A stretch of 64,000 nt of DNA from Alteromonas sp. KUL106 (GCF_009811415.1 NZ_BLIG01000010.1:45514-109513); one strand, 5' to 3'. Numbered from the stretch's first letter, positions 8,845-19,006 are shown. Program-made: numbers and translations. Notes: generated by a model from the letters alone, not told the origin.

Positions 8845-9927
8845 ATGTTATTTAATGCAGTAAATTGTTCGTTTATTTATCTTAAAAAAGTGAGATTGAG
8901 AAAAACCTTCGCGCCCAATTCTCGAAAACGTAACCTTTCTTCGCCTTTATCAAGTATTGTGATGTTGTTTGCATTATTGCTTCAAGGCACGGCGCAAGCG
9001 AACGTTCAGAACGATCTCACTGAAGAAGGCTTTATAGCTTACGTGGCCAAGTTAAAGGAAGAAGCCCTTGATAAGGGGATAGACAAAGGCAAATTAGATG
9101 AGGCGTTTGCCGCGATTACGTTTAGACCTACCGTCGTAACGTCTGACAAAAACCAGCCAGAGAAAAAGATAACACTTGATGACTACTTAGCTTCGCGGGT
9201 CCCGGATTGGAAAGTCAAACAAGCGGTTGAAAAGTATAATAAACACAAAGCCTTACTTGATAAAATTGCTGGCGAATATGGTGTTCAAGCTAGATTTATA
9301 GTGGCCCTTTGGGGCAATGAGTCGAACTTTGGTAAAATTCAGGGTAATTATAGTGTGCTGTCTGCGTTGGCTTCCCTAGCGTATGAAGGGCGCAGAGAAA
9401 AGCTGTTTAAAGACAACTTTTTTGCTGCATTGGAAATCATAGATAAAGGGCATGCTGACGTTAATACTCTGAAAGGTTCTTGGGCAGGTGCTATGGGGCA
9501 GACGCAATTTATGCCTATTTCGTTTCTTAATTACGCTGTAGATTATAATGGCGATGGCAAGAAAGATATCTGGGGCACCGAAGCCGATGTTTTTGCCTCT
9601 ATTGCAAACTACCTGTCATCTGAAGGATGGAGCTCTGAGGGCACGTGGGGTAGGCAAGTCAAACTTTCTCGCGTAGTGCCGATATCGGGGTTAGCCAAAG
9701 CCAACATGAAGCCGCTGTCCTATTGGAAAGCAAAGGGCGTAACACGTTTCGATGGAAGCGAACTTCCCAATGTTGATATCGATGCCTCGCTTATCATGCC
9801 TGACGGTGAAAAAGGGCGGGTTTACTTGGTGTATGATAATTTCCATACACTGATGAAGTGGAACCGCTCGTCGTATTTTGGCGTTTCTGTTGGTTATCTT
9901 TCTGAACGAATAAAGCGAGGATACTGA
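8845..9927 (+). CDS. Lytic murein transglycosylase, MltB family
   Basis: 360 aa from the ATG at 8845. It cleaves the MurNAc-GlcNAc bond of peptidoglycan to give 1,6-anhydro ends. ALWGNESNFGKIQG holds the catalytic Glu (Glu159). GSWAGAMGQTQFMP and the DGDGKKDIW-type motif VDYNGDGKKDIWGT are MltB hallmarks. The signal peptide is awkward: the hydrophobic stretch MLFALLLQGTAQA begins at residue 40 (ATG 8962), preceded by a basic region. The true start is either 8845 with a long n-region or further downstream. There is no lipobox. It is inserted between ycgL and the FAH gene and overlaps the latter by one base. Confidence 0.88.
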   Translation: MLFNAVNCSFIYLKKVRLRKTFAPNSRKRNLSSPLSSIVMLFALLLQGTAQANVQNDLTEEGFIAYVAKLKEEALDKGIDKGKLDEAFAAITFRPTVVTSDKNQPEKKITLDDYLASRVPDWKVKQAVEKYNKHKALLDKIAGEYGVQARFIVALWGNESNFGKIQGNYSVLSALASLAYEGRREKLFKDNFFAALEIIDKGHADVNTLKGSWAGAMGQTQFMPISFLNYAVDYNGDGKKDIWGTEADVFASIANYLSSEGWSSEGTWGRQVKLSRVVPISGLAKANMKPLSYWKAKGVTRFDGSELPNVDIDASLIMPDGEKGRVYLVYDNFHTLMKWNRSSYFGVSVGYLSERIKRGY

Positions 9928-10595
9928 TGCCTTATTATCATATTGATATGCAAGGTAACGAGATTGAATTACCGGTTACTAAGGTGGTTTGCATTGGTCG
10001 CAATTACCTTGATCATATTCAAGAAATGCATTCTGCCGTGCCCGAAGCGCCCTTACTTTTCATGAAGCCCAAAGCGGCGCTGTGTCACATGCACGATAAT
10101 ATTGTGATCCCCACCGATAAAGGGGAGTGTCACAACGAACTAGAAGTCTCAGTTTTACTGAAGTCACCGTTAAAAAACGCCAGTGAAGACGAAGCAAAGG
10201 CCGCAATTTGGGGGATAGGGTTAGGTCTTGATCTTACTCTTCGCGACGTCCAAGCAGCATTGAAAAAACAAGGTCAACCTTGGGAAAGGGCAAAGTCATT
10301 TGACAACAGCGCGCCATTGTCTGGCTTTATACCTTTTCACTTAGTCGATAATCTTGATGATTTACGGTTTAGTTTAACGATAAATGATGATGTTCGACAA
10401 AAAGGTCATACGGAATTAATGCTCCACAAAATCATTCCGCTTATTGCTCATATGTCTTCTGTATTTACCCTTGACTGCGGGGATGTGATTTTAACCGGGA
10501 CACCTAAAGGGGTGGGCAAGTTAATGCCCTCTGACACCGTTATCGCATCGCTAGAAAATTATCTTACCGTCAACACAGAGGTAGTCGCAGAATGA
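9927..10595 (+). CDS. Fumarylacetoacetate hydrolase-family protein (YcgM-like)
   Basis: 222 aa. FAH-fold hydrolase/isomerase with the metal-binding set ECHNELEVSVLL (Glu71, Glu73) and GLDLTLRDVQ (Asp102), and the C-terminal GDVILTGTPKGVG motif. Relatives act as acylpyruvases, oxaloacetate decarboxylases or keto-enol tautomerases. The substrate here is not determined by sequence. The TGATG overlap with the transglycosylase and the ATGA overlap with the next gene indicate one translationally coupled unit. Confidence 0.88.
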   Translation: MPYYHIDMQGNEIELPVTKVVCIGRNYLDHIQEMHSAVPEAPLLFMKPKAALCHMHDNIVIPTDKGECHNELEVSVLLKSPLKNASEDEAKAAIWGIGLGLDLTLRDVQAALKKQGQPWERAKSFDNSAPLSGFIPFHLVDNLDDLRFSLTINDDVRQKGHTELMLHKIIPLIAHMSSVFTLDCGDVILTGTPKGVGKLMPSDTVIASLENYLTVNTEVVAE

Positions 10596-11086
10596 CAGTT
10601 GCGTTTTGGGAAACCAAATCTTTGGAAGAGATGACTCAAAATGAGTGGGAGTCACTATGTGATGGCTGCGGAAAATGCTGTCTGCAAAAGTTTATTGATG
10701 ATGATGCCGTCGAGGAATACGAAGTTACTGATCACATCAATGATAACGAGAAAATACATTATACGAACATCGTTTGCTCATATTTAAACACAAAAAAGTG
10801 CGAGTGCACTCAATATGAAAGACGAACAGAGCTTGTACCTGATTGCGTTAAACTGACGAAAGAGAACCTTAAAGATATCTTCTTTATGCCAAACAGCTGC
10901 GCCTATCGAAGACTCTATGAGGGAAGGGGGCTACCTTCATGGCATCCTTTGCTCAACAAGGGTAAAAAGCACGTAATGCATGCGAAAGGGATGTCGGTGC
11001 GCAATAAAACCGTGTTTGAGTCAGATGTAGATCTCAATAATTTTGAAGACTACATCGCTATCTGGCCTCTCGAAGATTTAGATTAA
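10592..11086 (+). CDS. ycgN: YcgN-family cysteine-cluster protein
   Basis: 164 aa, the UPF0260/YcgN family. The N-terminal CDGCGKCC (Cys23, 26, 29, 30) and later Cys residues in CSYLNTKKCECTQYERR form the conserved cluster typical of zinc or iron-sulfur binding CxxC proteins. Function is unknown. It overlaps the upstream FAH gene by four bases (ATGA) and ends the ycgL cluster. Confidence 0.9.
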   Translation: MTVAFWETKSLEEMTQNEWESLCDGCGKCCLQKFIDDDAVEEYEVTDHINDNEKIHYTNIVCSYLNTKKCECTQYERRTELVPDCVKLTKENLKDIFFMPNSCAYRRLYEGRGLPSWHPLLNKGKKHVMHAKGMSVRNKTVFESDVDLNNFEDYIAIWPLEDLD

Positions 11087-11229
11087 GCCTAGGGCATAGT
11101 GGTACAACATTGTGTCCTTCAAAAAAATTGCTGCATATGCAATCTTAGACTAAAGAGCATGAACAGTACTTGCGCACCTAGTTTATACTCTTGCGCTGTT
11201 TTTTTATCTAATTTACACAAGGCTTATAG

Positions 11230-12513
11230 ATGAAAAGGTTGAGCGCTATGGCGTCGGTTTTATTGGTCGCCATAACAAGTCTAGCCATGCCAATAAATGC
11301 TGAAGGCCTTAACGTCAATGTCAGCGGTTCGGTAAGGGCGCGTTATGAAACGCTGAATAACCCTATTTTTCCTACCCGAGAGGACATTCGCCCCCAAACT
11401 AATGAGCGACTATCTACCCGCATCCGGCTAAAAGGCGAAGCGGTCTATCAAAATTGGCAGGCAGTTGCAGAAATAGAAGATTCTCGGGCTTACCTAGACG
11501 AAAATGACCCAACCCTTACGTCTTCTCAGGTTAATACGCTTGAGCCTATTCAGTTTTATATTACCTATAAGGGAATAAGCAAGTACCTTGACGGTGTGAC
11601 CATAGGGCGCGTAACGCTTGATCACGGCAGTCGGCGCTTGATAGGGCGCACGCGATTTAGAAATGCAACGAACACCTTCGAAGGTGCGCTAGTGGATGCA
11701 AATTGGTCTGGTTGGCATTTCCGTGGCTTCTATTTATTACCGGTTTCTCGTTTCCCTTTGGATGCAGCATCAATTGATGATAACAAGCGCGCTTTTGATA
11801 AAAGTTTCAGTAATCGAAAGTTTTTTGGTGTTTATGCTGAGTCACAAGATAATGCTTGGAAAATACATAGCTACTGGTTAAAAGAATCCGATTCGCATGA
11901 GCTTGCTACCAAGGATCGCGATTTATATACATTATCAGTAGACTATTCAAAAACTTTTTTGACAAAGTGGAAATACAACGTAGAGGCAATAGGTCAAACA
12001 GGTCAGGCTAGACAGTCTGCATCGACGTTAGACATCGACGATAAAGACGTAACGGCATGGATGGTTCACGGTCACGTTGGCAAACAAATCAGTGATAGCA
12101 CGTTTGTAAGAGCTGAAATTGATGCTGCAAGTGGTGATGATAATAGTTCCGACAATACCATTCGGGCTTTCGACTCTCTTTATGGGTTACGCCGATTCGA
12201 TTTTGGCCCTACAGACGCGTATCAATCCTTTCCTCGAAGCAATATTTTGGCCCCCGGGCTTAGAATAGTCACAAACCTTAACGCTGCGCACGCTGTTATG
12301 GCTGGTTACAAGGGACTGTGGCTGCATAGAGTGGCTGAGGGCGAAGACGATTTTCTAGGTCACCAGTTCGAGTTTCGCTGGCGCTATAAAGCGCTAGCAC
12401 CACTAGCACTCGAGTTAGGTGGTGCTTATCTTGTAAAAGGTAAAGCGCTGGAAACTGGTGCGTATCCCGGTAACGCCATGTACGCTTACACCGGGTTCAT
12501 TTACTCTTTCTAG
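11230..12513 (+). CDS. Outer membrane beta-barrel protein, alginate-export-like
   Basis: 427 aa with a cleavable signal peptide (ends near MPINAEG). Alternating hydrophobic and aromatic strands run to a C-terminal Phe (YAYTGFIYSF), the classic outer-membrane barrel ending. Segments such as VSGSVRARYE at the start, ITYKGISKYLDGVTIGRVTLDHGSRRLIGRTRFRNA and FEGALVDA resemble the AlgE-like 'alginate export' porin family. No alginate genes are nearby, so the solute is unknown. The gene stands alone and converges on the GNAT gene. Confidence 0.8.
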   Translation: MKRLSAMASVLLVAITSLAMPINAEGLNVNVSGSVRARYETLNNPIFPTREDIRPQTNERLSTRIRLKGEAVYQNWQAVAEIEDSRAYLDENDPTLTSSQVNTLEPIQFYITYKGISKYLDGVTIGRVTLDHGSRRLIGRTRFRNATNTFEGALVDANWSGWHFRGFYLLPVSRFPLDAASIDDNKRAFDKSFSNRKFFGVYAESQDNAWKIHSYWLKESDSHELATKDRDLYTLSVDYSKTFLTKWKYNVEAIGQTGQARQSASTLDIDDKDVTAWMVHGHVGKQISDSTFVRAEIDAASGDDNSSDNTIRAFDSLYGLRRFDFGPTDAYQSFPRSNILAPGLRIVTNLNAAHAVMAGYKGLWLHRVAEGEDDFLGHQFEFRWRYKALAPLALELGGAYLVKGKALETGAYPGNAMYAYTGFIYSF

Positions 12514-12528
12514 GTAGAAACGTAGATG

Positions 12529-12563
12529 GGGTGTGTTTTGTTTCGGCTTTCACACCCTATTTT
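12529..12563. terminator. Convergent hairpin between the porin and GNAT genes
   Basis: GGGTGTG at 12529 pairs with CACACCC at 12551, followed by a weak T-rich stretch on the plus strand. It could end both convergent transcripts. Confidence 0.5.
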
Positions 12564-12607
12564 CAGGTCATTGGCGACGTTAAGCGTGATTCTTGATGTA
12601 AAGTTCG

Positions 12608-13156
12608 TCACGTCGTAAGTGCGTAAAGTAGCGCATCTCTTCCGAAGACACGTTTACGGCATAACCCTTCTTTTATACCGCCAATACGCTCCGCCACACG
12701 AATACTTGCCTTGTTATTTGGCTCAATAAAACACTCTAGCCTGTGTAAGTTCATCTGTGAAAAGGCAAGCTTTTTTAGCGCTTCACAAATTGCGGTAGCG
12801 AGCCCTTTGCCGCAAGCGTCAGGCCTTAACCAATATCCAAGATTAGCTGTCAGATGAGTATGGTGAATATGGTTGATTATACCCATGCCTAAACACGTGT
12901 CGTTGTGTATGAGAAGGTAAGTAAGACCATAACCTGCCTCCCGAGCCTTTTCCATACTGGAAATACATTGCTTAGATAGCGCAGGTGTTACCGGGCATAC
13001 TGCTGAACCAAACCAAGGTTTGACATGATGAATGGATTGCTGACCAGCCTCACAAAGCGCATCGCAGTGTTTTTCTGCTATGCGCTGAATAGAGATTGGG
13101 CCTTGCTCAGTATGAATAGAAGGCAAGCGAGAAGGCAAAATTGATAAGTCGATCAA
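12608..13156 (-). CDS. GNAT acetyltransferase, RimJ/RimL type
   Basis: 182 aa. It shows the GNAT core NLGYWLRPDACGKGLATAICEALKKLAF (acetyl-CoA loop around RPDACGKG) and the RimL-like C-terminal motif RLECFIEPNNKASIRVAERIGG. Relatives acetylate ribosomal-protein N-termini or small molecules; the substrate is open. The start codon is TTG at 13156, overlapping the dsbB stop (TTGA). I see no Shine-Dalgarno, so translation is probably coupled to dsbB. It is last in a nhaB-dsbB-GNAT unit. Confidence 0.85.
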   Translation of the reverse strand: MIDLSILPSRLPSIHTEQGPISIQRIAEKHCDALCEAGQQSIHHVKPWFGSAVCPVTPALSKQCISSMEKAREAGYGLTYLLIHNDTCLGMGIINHIHHTHLTANLGYWLRPDACGKGLATAICEALKKLAFSQMNLHRLECFIEPNNKASIRVAERIGGIKEGLCRKRVFGRDALLYALTT

Positions 13157-13680
13157 AAGGGTTTTTTATCCAGTAATCGACATGCGAACACAAGAGCAAA
13201 TACCGCAAAGTACGCAGCAAAAATTATCTGCATCCATTCGGCCATACCCATTGATAAAAACTGCCACGAATCTTCTAAACAATCACCTTCTGCAGCAAAT
13301 ACCGCGGGCAGCCACTCGTGGAGTTGTAACCAAGCCGGAAAGTTAGGCACTATTTCACAACTGGCGAAGAAAGGGTTAGCTGCGTTAAGGATACCTACAT
13401 GCTCTTTGGCAATCAAAAAGCCCCATCCCGCTGACACTGCCCAACCTGCAAAGCCGAGCATACGCGTGAAGCCATTGTTTTTTATCAGCACAATTAATGC
13501 GGAAATCACAATGCCATACATTGCTGTACGTTGATAAATACACATAATGCAGGGCTTTAGGCCCATACCGTACTGAAAATATAGCGCTGCAATTTCTAAT
13601 GCGAGAGACGTTGCAAAAAGCACAAGCCACGAAGACTTGTGCTCTGCCCAATGGCTTATGCTGTGAATGATACCACGCAT
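13153..13680 (-). CDS. dsbB: Disulfide bond formation protein DsbB
   Basis: 175 aa inner-membrane quinone reductase that reoxidises DsbA. Four hydrophobic helices are visible. The first periplasmic loop has the CxxC pair in PCIMCIYQR (Cys44, Cys47). The second loop has Cys108 and Cys134 (FASCEIVPNF and EGDCLEDSW). It lies 3 bp behind nhaB on the same strand, as in E. coli where dsbB also follows nhaB. Confidence 0.96.
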   Translation of the reverse strand: MRGIIHSISHWAEHKSSWLVLFATSLALEIAALYFQYGMGLKPCIMCIYQRTAMYGIVISALIVLIKNNGFTRMLGFAGWAVSAGWGFLIAKEHVGILNAANPFFASCEIVPNFPAWLQLHEWLPAVFAAEGDCLEDSWQFLSMGMAEWMQIIFAAYFAVFALVFACRLLDKKPF

Positions 13681-13683
13681 AGA

Positions 13684-15258
13684 TTAGTGACCTACCGCTT
13701 GCGCGCCGGGTTCAACAGCCGTGTGGTGCTCAATGAGATGCATGTCATAAAGCACTTGTGTTGCGTCAGCAAGTCCAATATAGGTCGCTAATAAGCCGAC
13801 AATGGTAAGCACTAAAGTGTAAGGCAGGGCCATCATAACCATTCGTCCATACGACAAGCGAAGTAGTGGCGCGATTGCTGAAGTAAGTAAGAACAGGAAA
13901 GCTGCCTGACCATTTGGTGTTGCAACACTGGGTAAGTTAGTTCCTGTATTAATGGCTACTGCAAGCATATCGTACTGGTCACGAGTGATTTGACCAGCTT
14001 GAAGAGCGGCCGTTACTTCAGTGATGTAAACCGAACCAACAAACACGTTATCACTCACCATTGAGAGTACGCCGTTGGCAAGATAGAACATTACCATTTG
14101 TGTTTCACCTTCAAATGATAATACCCAGTGAATAACGGGTTGGAATAAACCTTGGTCAATAATTACCGCAACGACACCGAAGAAAACACATAATAGTGCC
14201 GCAAAAGGCAGGGCCTCTTCAAACGCTTTGCCTAACGCATGCTCTTCAATAACACCGCTCATTGACGTGGCTAAAACGATAACTGACAATCCAATTAAGC
14301 CTACCGATGCCATGTGTGTAGCAAGACCTACAATTAACCAGATTCCAATGAGTGCCTGAACGACAAGCTTGGCACTTTCGCGCTTGCTGCGGCCTTTGTC
14401 CATATGATCGTTATAGTCGACCAATATTTGTCTTACTGCTGAGGGTAATTTGGCACCGTAGGAAAACAAACCGGTCTTTTCTAATACAACAGTGGTAAGC
14501 AAACCAAAAATAAAAACAGGCAAAGTCACCGGCGCCATTCGAATGAAGAATTCAACGAAGTCCCAGCCAGCTTTGTCGGCAATGATCAGGTTTTGAGGCT
14601 CGCCAACCATTGTCATAACGCCACCTAATGCGGTACCTACTGCCGAATGCATCATAAGGTTTCGTAAGAATGCTCTGAAATCTTCTAGGTCGTGACTTCC
14701 TAGCTCGTCATCACTGGTGTGGTCGTGTTCAGAGTGAAACTCTTTCCCAGAAGCGACTTTGTGATAAATAGAATAGAAACCTAAGCCAACGCTGATGATT
14801 ACCGCGACTACGGTTAATGCATCTAAAAAGGCTGACAAAAATGCAGAAGCGAAGATAAACGCCAAGGAAAGGACAAGTTTGTTTTTCACTTTAATCACAA
14901 GTTTCGTGAAAAGGAACATCAACAAGTCTTTCATGAAGTAAATACCTGCCACCATAAATACGAGCAGTAGCAACACTTCTAAATTAACTTCTATTTCGTG
15001 CATCATATGACCTGGCGAGGTCATACCAATAAACATGGCTTCTATGAGAAGAAGGCCGCCTGGCTGAAGTGGGTAACACTTCAATGCCATTGCCAGTGTA
15101 AAAATGAACTGAATAACAAGTGTCCAGCCAGCAATATAAGGGTCCACCATAAAGATGAAAGGGTTAACAATGAGAAAGGCAATGATGGTTTTTTTATACC
15201 AGTCGGGCGCATGTCCCAGGAAGTTCTTATAGATCGCCGCGATCATTGAAGTTTGCAT
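13684..15258 (-). CDS. nhaB: Na+/H+ antiporter NhaB
   Basis: 524 aa (E. coli NhaB 513). Polytopic inner-membrane protein beginning [22 protein letters not shown], which matches the conserved NhaB N-terminus. Conserved segments include [17 protein letters not shown] and [22 protein letters not shown]. It expels Na+ for H+, fitting a marine lifestyle. A second in-frame ATG at codon 5 is possible. It is divergent from fadR across a 431-bp region. Confidence 0.96.
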   Translation of the reverse strand: MQTSMIAAIYKNFLGHAPDWYKKTIIAFLIVNPFIFMVDPYIAGWTLVIQFIFTLAMALKCYPLQPGGLLLIEAMFIGMTSPGHMMHEIEVNLEVLLLLVFMVAGIYFMKDLLMFLFTKLVIKVKNKLVLSLAFIFASAFLSAFLDALTVVAVIISVGLGFYSIYHKVASGKEFHSEHDHTSDDELGSHDLEDFRAFLRNLMMHSAVGTALGGVMTMVGEPQNLIIADKAGWDFVEFFIRMAPVTLPVFIFGLLTTVVLEKTGLFSYGAKLPSAVRQILVDYNDHMDKGRSKRESAKLVVQALIGIWLIVGLATHMASVGLIGLSVIVLATSMSGVIEEHALGKAFEEALPFAALLCVFFGVVAVIIDQGLFQPVIHWVLSFEGETQMVMFYLANGVLSMVSDNVFVGSVYITEVTAALQAGQITRDQYDMLAVAINTGTNLPSVATPNGQAAFLFLLTSAIAPLLRLSYGRMVMMALPYTLVLTIVGLLATYIGLADATQVLYDMHLIEHHTAVEPGAQAVGH

Positions 15259-15689
15259 GAGTTCCTGTTCCTTTTACAACAAAGCACGCATTTTTGCGTA
15301 TCTTTACACTGTGTAGTTCCGGTTATTGCATTGCATAAACTACCGGAGTGGCGGGATAAAGTTCGCCTCACCATAGTTTTGCTGCTGTCATTATAGTCGG
15401 AAATTAAGCGTACATGATATTAACGTCTTGAGAAAGCAATTCACAGACCCCACCCTCTGAAAGTTACTGAATATTTATCACTTTTTTAATGATGATTGCT
15501 GTGACATAGGTAAATGAGACCAGTTTCGCACATTAAATGTACAAAACGATGTTTAAGATCGCTGAAATAACACTTTAGTTTTAATGATTTGTTAAAAGCT
15601 TTAGTAGACCGAGCATAATTCATTGTGATAATAAAAGAGCATCTGGTACAATCAGTTACAAAATAACAATAACGTGCAGGCGATTAGTT
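15259..15689. promoter_or_regulatory. Divergent nhaB-fadR control region
   Basis: 431 bp without a gene. It must hold both promoters. A perfect FadR half-site GACCAGTT lies at 15518-15525, but the left half (GGTAAATGA) does not match the consensus. It is only a candidate for FadR autoregulation or for regulation of nhaB. No other clear motif was seen. Confidence 0.45.
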
Positions 15690-16400
15690 ATGATTTATAA
15701 GGCACAGAGTCCAGCTGGATTCGCCGAAGAATATATTGTTGAATCTATTTGGAGTGGAAGATTTCCACCTGGCACCATTTTGCCTGCAGAAAGAGAACTT
15801 TCTGAGTTGATAGGTGTAACGAGAACGACGCTGCGTGAAGTGCTTCAGCGTTTGGCCCGCGATGGGTGGTTAACCATTCAGCATGGTAAACCCACAAAAG
15901 TAAATAACTTTTGGGAGACGTGCGGGCTAAATATACTAGAAACCCTTGCCCGATTAGATCAAGAAGGGATCCCTGAACTGGTCGATAATTTGCTGGCAGC
16001 GCGTACCAATTTAAGCGCAGTGTTTATCCGAGGCGCTATCAGAAACAATCCTCAAGAGTCTGCCGCAATTATTGCTCGATACAAAGACGTTGAGCAAGAA
16101 GGGTTGGCGTTTGCCCAGTTCGATTATCAAATGACACACGATTTAGCATTGGCATCTAACAATAACGTGTTTGTACTTATGATGAACGGTTTCCGCGGTC
16201 TATACTCGCGTATCGGCGGTTACTTTTTCTCGCATCAGCAAGCGCGGGATGTTGCAAATAAATACTATGCAGATTTGTTAAATGTTGCGGAGAACGGCGC
16301 GTATGAAAAAGTGCCAGTCGTAGTGAGAAACTATGGTATTGAGAGTGGCAAAGTGTGGTCTGCTATTCGTGATGAAATGCCAAAAGACTTGGTCGACTAG
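15690..16400 (+). CDS. fadR: Fatty acid metabolism regulator FadR
   Basis: 236 aa GntR-family regulator. The N-terminal winged helix shows [20 protein letters not shown] and the wing residues [24 protein letters not shown], diagnostic of FadR. The C-terminal FadR_C domain binds acyl-CoA. It represses beta-oxidation genes and activates unsaturated fatty acid synthesis (fabA, fabB) in relatives. Likely targets here include fadD (5612), the GMC gene (28206) and possibly fabB (62545). Divergent pairing with nhaB is as in E. coli. Confidence 0.95.
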   Translation: MIYKAQSPAGFAEEYIVESIWSGRFPPGTILPAERELSELIGVTRTTLREVLQRLARDGWLTIQHGKPTKVNNFWETCGLNILETLARLDQEGIPELVDNLLAARTNLSAVFIRGAIRNNPQESAAIIARYKDVEQEGLAFAQFDYQMTHDLALASNNNVFVLMMNGFRGLYSRIGGYFFSHQQARDVANKYYADLLNVAENGAYEKVPVVVRNYGIESGKVWSAIRDEMPKDLVD

Positions 16401-16511
16401 TTTTTCGTACTGTGGGCCTTGTGGCGTTTTAGCTGGCCATCAAACACACAAATCCGGTCAAATTTCGTTGTTTTGAAAGCAAGTAAATAACACTGTATAG
16501 AACGAGTCACG

Positions 16512-16546
16512 CGCCGCATCGCTTTTTAAAGCATGCGGCGTTTTTT
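16512..16546 (+). terminator. Rho-independent terminator after fadR
   Basis: A CGCCGCAT...ATGCGGCG stem, continued by GCTTT/AAAGC with a one-base bulge, followed by six Ts. Confidence 0.85.
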
Positions 16547-16582
16547 CTTTGTAATATATTCTCGCCTTTTAGAGGAGGAGTA

Positions 16583-16606
16583 AAACCAATCCGCATTGAT
16601 AATTGC
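16583..16606 (+). repeat. Relic of the dispersed terminal inverted repeat
   Basis: 21 of 24 bases match the left end of the element at 42890, including an uninterrupted CCAATCCGCAT. Similarity stops soon after, so only one end remains here. Confidence 0.55.
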
Positions 16607-16758
16607 TAGCGCCAACCTCTTGGTTATGTATACTCGATATCAAAACAGGCACTGTTTCATTGAGTTTAGTGGGAATTGATGCGTTGGTAAGTCTTTTTTT
16701 CTAATATTAACATGTCGCGAACACGCTTTGATAAAACAGCGATTACATAGGAAGAAAA

Positions 16759-18936
16759 ATGAAATATTTATGGATAACCTTTGTCACGAGTAGTCTATTG
16801 TCAGGCTGTGGCGTTGACAACAACACTGAAACTCCCAAAACAATGCCAGAAAATGCTTTATCAACCCCCATGCTTAATATCGAAATGCCTGCTCCCTTGG
16901 CGAAAAAAGTGCCTTATGCAATGGAAGCGCATGGCGTTACACGAGTTGATAACTATTACTGGATGCGAGACGATACTCGCACTGACGAAGCGGTTTTGGC
17001 TCACCTAGAAAAAGAAAACAACTACGTTGAGACAGTGCTCGCGCCACTTAAAAGTACCCGCGAAACGCTTTACGAAGAGTTGGTGTCTCGTATCGAAAAA
17101 GACGACTCTACTGTTCCTGTGCTAGACAATGGCTTTTGGTACTATACAAGCTACTCTGGGGAAAACGAGTACCCTGTATATTTACGAAAGCCTTCGCTTG
17201 ATGCTGAGCCGCAAGTGTTGCTTGACGCAAATGTTATGTCGAAAGGACACGATTATTTTAGTATTGGCTCATATGCAATAAGCGAAAATAACGCGTTGAT
17301 GGCTTATTCAGTAGATACGCTTAGCCGTCGTATTTACACCATTTACGTGAAAAATATAAAGAGCGATGAAAAGCTCGGCGATGTTTTAGAGGGAACCTCG
17401 GGCAGCGTCGTCTGGGCGAACAACAACACGCATCTTTTCTATGTTAAGAAAGACCCTCAAACCCTTTTAGGCTATCAGGTTTATCGCCATGAATTAGGTA
17501 GCTCGCAAAGCGACGACGTGTTGGTGTATGAGGAGACTGATCCAACGTTTTACACGTCTATCAGTAAGAGCAAAGACGATAGCGTTATTTATATCCTCCA
17601 TCAAAATACAGATAAGACGGGTGTTACTGTGATCGACGCGAACAATCCCACCGCGCCGACACGGGAATTTCTGCCGTTAGAAGACGGGCGAGAGTACAGC
17701 GTTGCTAAAGCGAAAGACGGTTACTACGTCTTGACGAATATCGACGCCAAGAACTTTAGAGTTATGAAAGCGCCGCTTGACGCCACCGATGATGTTTCGA
17801 AATGGGAAGAAGTGGTTGCACATCGTCCAAATGTTTTTCTACAAAGCATTGAGCTAATGAAAAACCATCTAGTGGTTAAAGAAAAAGAAAACGGCATGCT
17901 TCGCATGGTGGTACACAATTTGACCACAAATGAAGAGCAGGTCATTCCAACACAAGATCCAATCTATGGTGCGTATTTTAATGCAAACCCTGAAATGGAT
18001 ACCAATAAACTCAGAATATATTACAGTTCTCTGACGACCCCAGGTTCAATCATCGATATTAATTTAGATACCCTCGACAGTGAGGTAATGAAGCAAACCC
18101 GTGTATCTGACACGTTTGATTCTTCTACTTATGCTTCTGAGAGAGTAATGATAGAAGCAAGAGATGGTGCAAAGGTTCCAGTTTCATTGGTTTATCGTAA
18201 AGATAAATTCAAGAAAAACGGCACTAATCCGCTATACCAATACGCTTATGGATCGTATGGCGCAACTATTGACCCTACGTTTAGAAGCAGCTGGCTTTCG
18301 CTATTAGACAGAGGTTTTGTGGTTGCTATTGCTCACATTCGCGGGGGGCAAATGCTCGGGCGTGAATGGTATGAGAACGGTAAAATGCATCAAAAAATGA
18401 ATACGTTTACTGATTTCATTGACGTAACGAAAGGCTTGGTTGCTCAACAGTATGCTGATGGAGACCGCGTATTTGCCATGGGTGGCAGTGCGGGTGGCCT
18501 GCTAATGGGCGCGGTGGTAAATATGGCGCCAGAACTGTACCAAGGGGTTAGTGCACATGTGCCCTTTGTCGACGTGGTTACCACCATGAGTGATGCGTCT
18601 ATTCCGCTGACAACCGGTGAATATACAGAGTGGGGTAATCCAGCGAATAAAGCTGAGTTTGACTATATGCTGTCGTATTCACCTTACGATCAAGTTGAAG
18701 CAAAAGAATACCCACACATGTTGGTGACAACCGGTCTACATGACTCTCAAGTGCAATACTTCGAGCCCATGAAATGGGTAGCGAAACTCAGGGAGTATAA
18801 AACAGATGACAACCTACTTCTGTTTAAGACGGATATGGAAGCGGGCCACGGCGGCGCGTCAGGGCGCTTTAAGCGTTTCGAATCAACAGCGCTTGAATAC
18901 GCCTTTGTTTTGCATCTAGCAGGTGTACCGCTCTAA
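16759..18936 (+). CDS. Oligopeptidase B-like S9 family serine peptidase, lipoprotein
   Basis: 725 aa. The N-terminus ends in a lipobox (LLSGC, Cys17), so the enzyme is probably anchored in the envelope, unlike cytosolic E. coli PtrB. Residues 45-450 form the beta-propeller domain; VDNYYWMRDDTR near its start is typical of oligopeptidase B. The catalytic domain has GGSAGG (Ser577), an Asp in GLHDSQV (Asp662) and a His in AGHGG (His697). The family cleaves short peptides after basic residues. It is single and followed by a terminator. Confidence 0.92.
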   Translation: MKYLWITFVTSSLLSGCGVDNNTETPKTMPENALSTPMLNIEMPAPLAKKVPYAMEAHGVTRVDNYYWMRDDTRTDEAVLAHLEKENNYVETVLAPLKSTRETLYEELVSRIEKDDSTVPVLDNGFWYYTSYSGENEYPVYLRKPSLDAEPQVLLDANVMSKGHDYFSIGSYAISENNALMAYSVDTLSRRIYTIYVKNIKSDEKLGDVLEGTSGSVVWANNNTHLFYVKKDPQTLLGYQVYRHELGSSQSDDVLVYEETDPTFYTSISKSKDDSVIYILHQNTDKTGVTVIDANNPTAPTREFLPLEDGREYSVAKAKDGYYVLTNIDAKNFRVMKAPLDATDDVSKWEEVVAHRPNVFLQSIELMKNHLVVKEKENGMLRMVVHNLTTNEEQVIPTQDPIYGAYFNANPEMDTNKLRIYYSSLTTPGSIIDINLDTLDSEVMKQTRVSDTFDSSTYASERVMIEARDGAKVPVSLVYRKDKFKKNGTNPLYQYAYGSYGATIDPTFRSSWLSLLDRGFVVAIAHIRGGQMLGREWYENGKMHQKMNTFTDFIDVTKGLVAQQYADGDRVFAMGGSAGGLLMGAVVNMAPELYQGVSAHVPFVDVVTTMSDASIPLTTGEYTEWGNPANKAEFDYMLSYSPYDQVEAKEYPHMLVTTGLHDSQVQYFEPMKWVAKLREYKTDDNLLLFKTDMEAGHGGASGRFKRFESTALEYAFVLHLAGVPL

Positions 18937-18971
18937 TTTGGTATTGATTTTTTGAATCTACCTTTTGTCTT

Positions 18972-19006
18972 AAAGCCCGAATAGTGACCACTTTTCGGGC
19001 TTTTTT
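18972..19006 (+). terminator. Rho-independent terminator after the S9 peptidase
   Basis: AAAGCCCGAA pairs with TTCGGGCTTT around a 12-nt loop and is followed by a T-run. Confidence 0.9.

Larger units (their letters stand above)
16401..16758. other. Intergenic region between fadR and the oligopeptidase gene
   Basis: It holds the fadR terminator (16512-16546) and a relic of the dispersed inverted-repeat element (16583-16606). The rest is AT-rich and presumably contains the promoter of the S9 peptidase. No ORF is supported. Confidence 0.5.
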
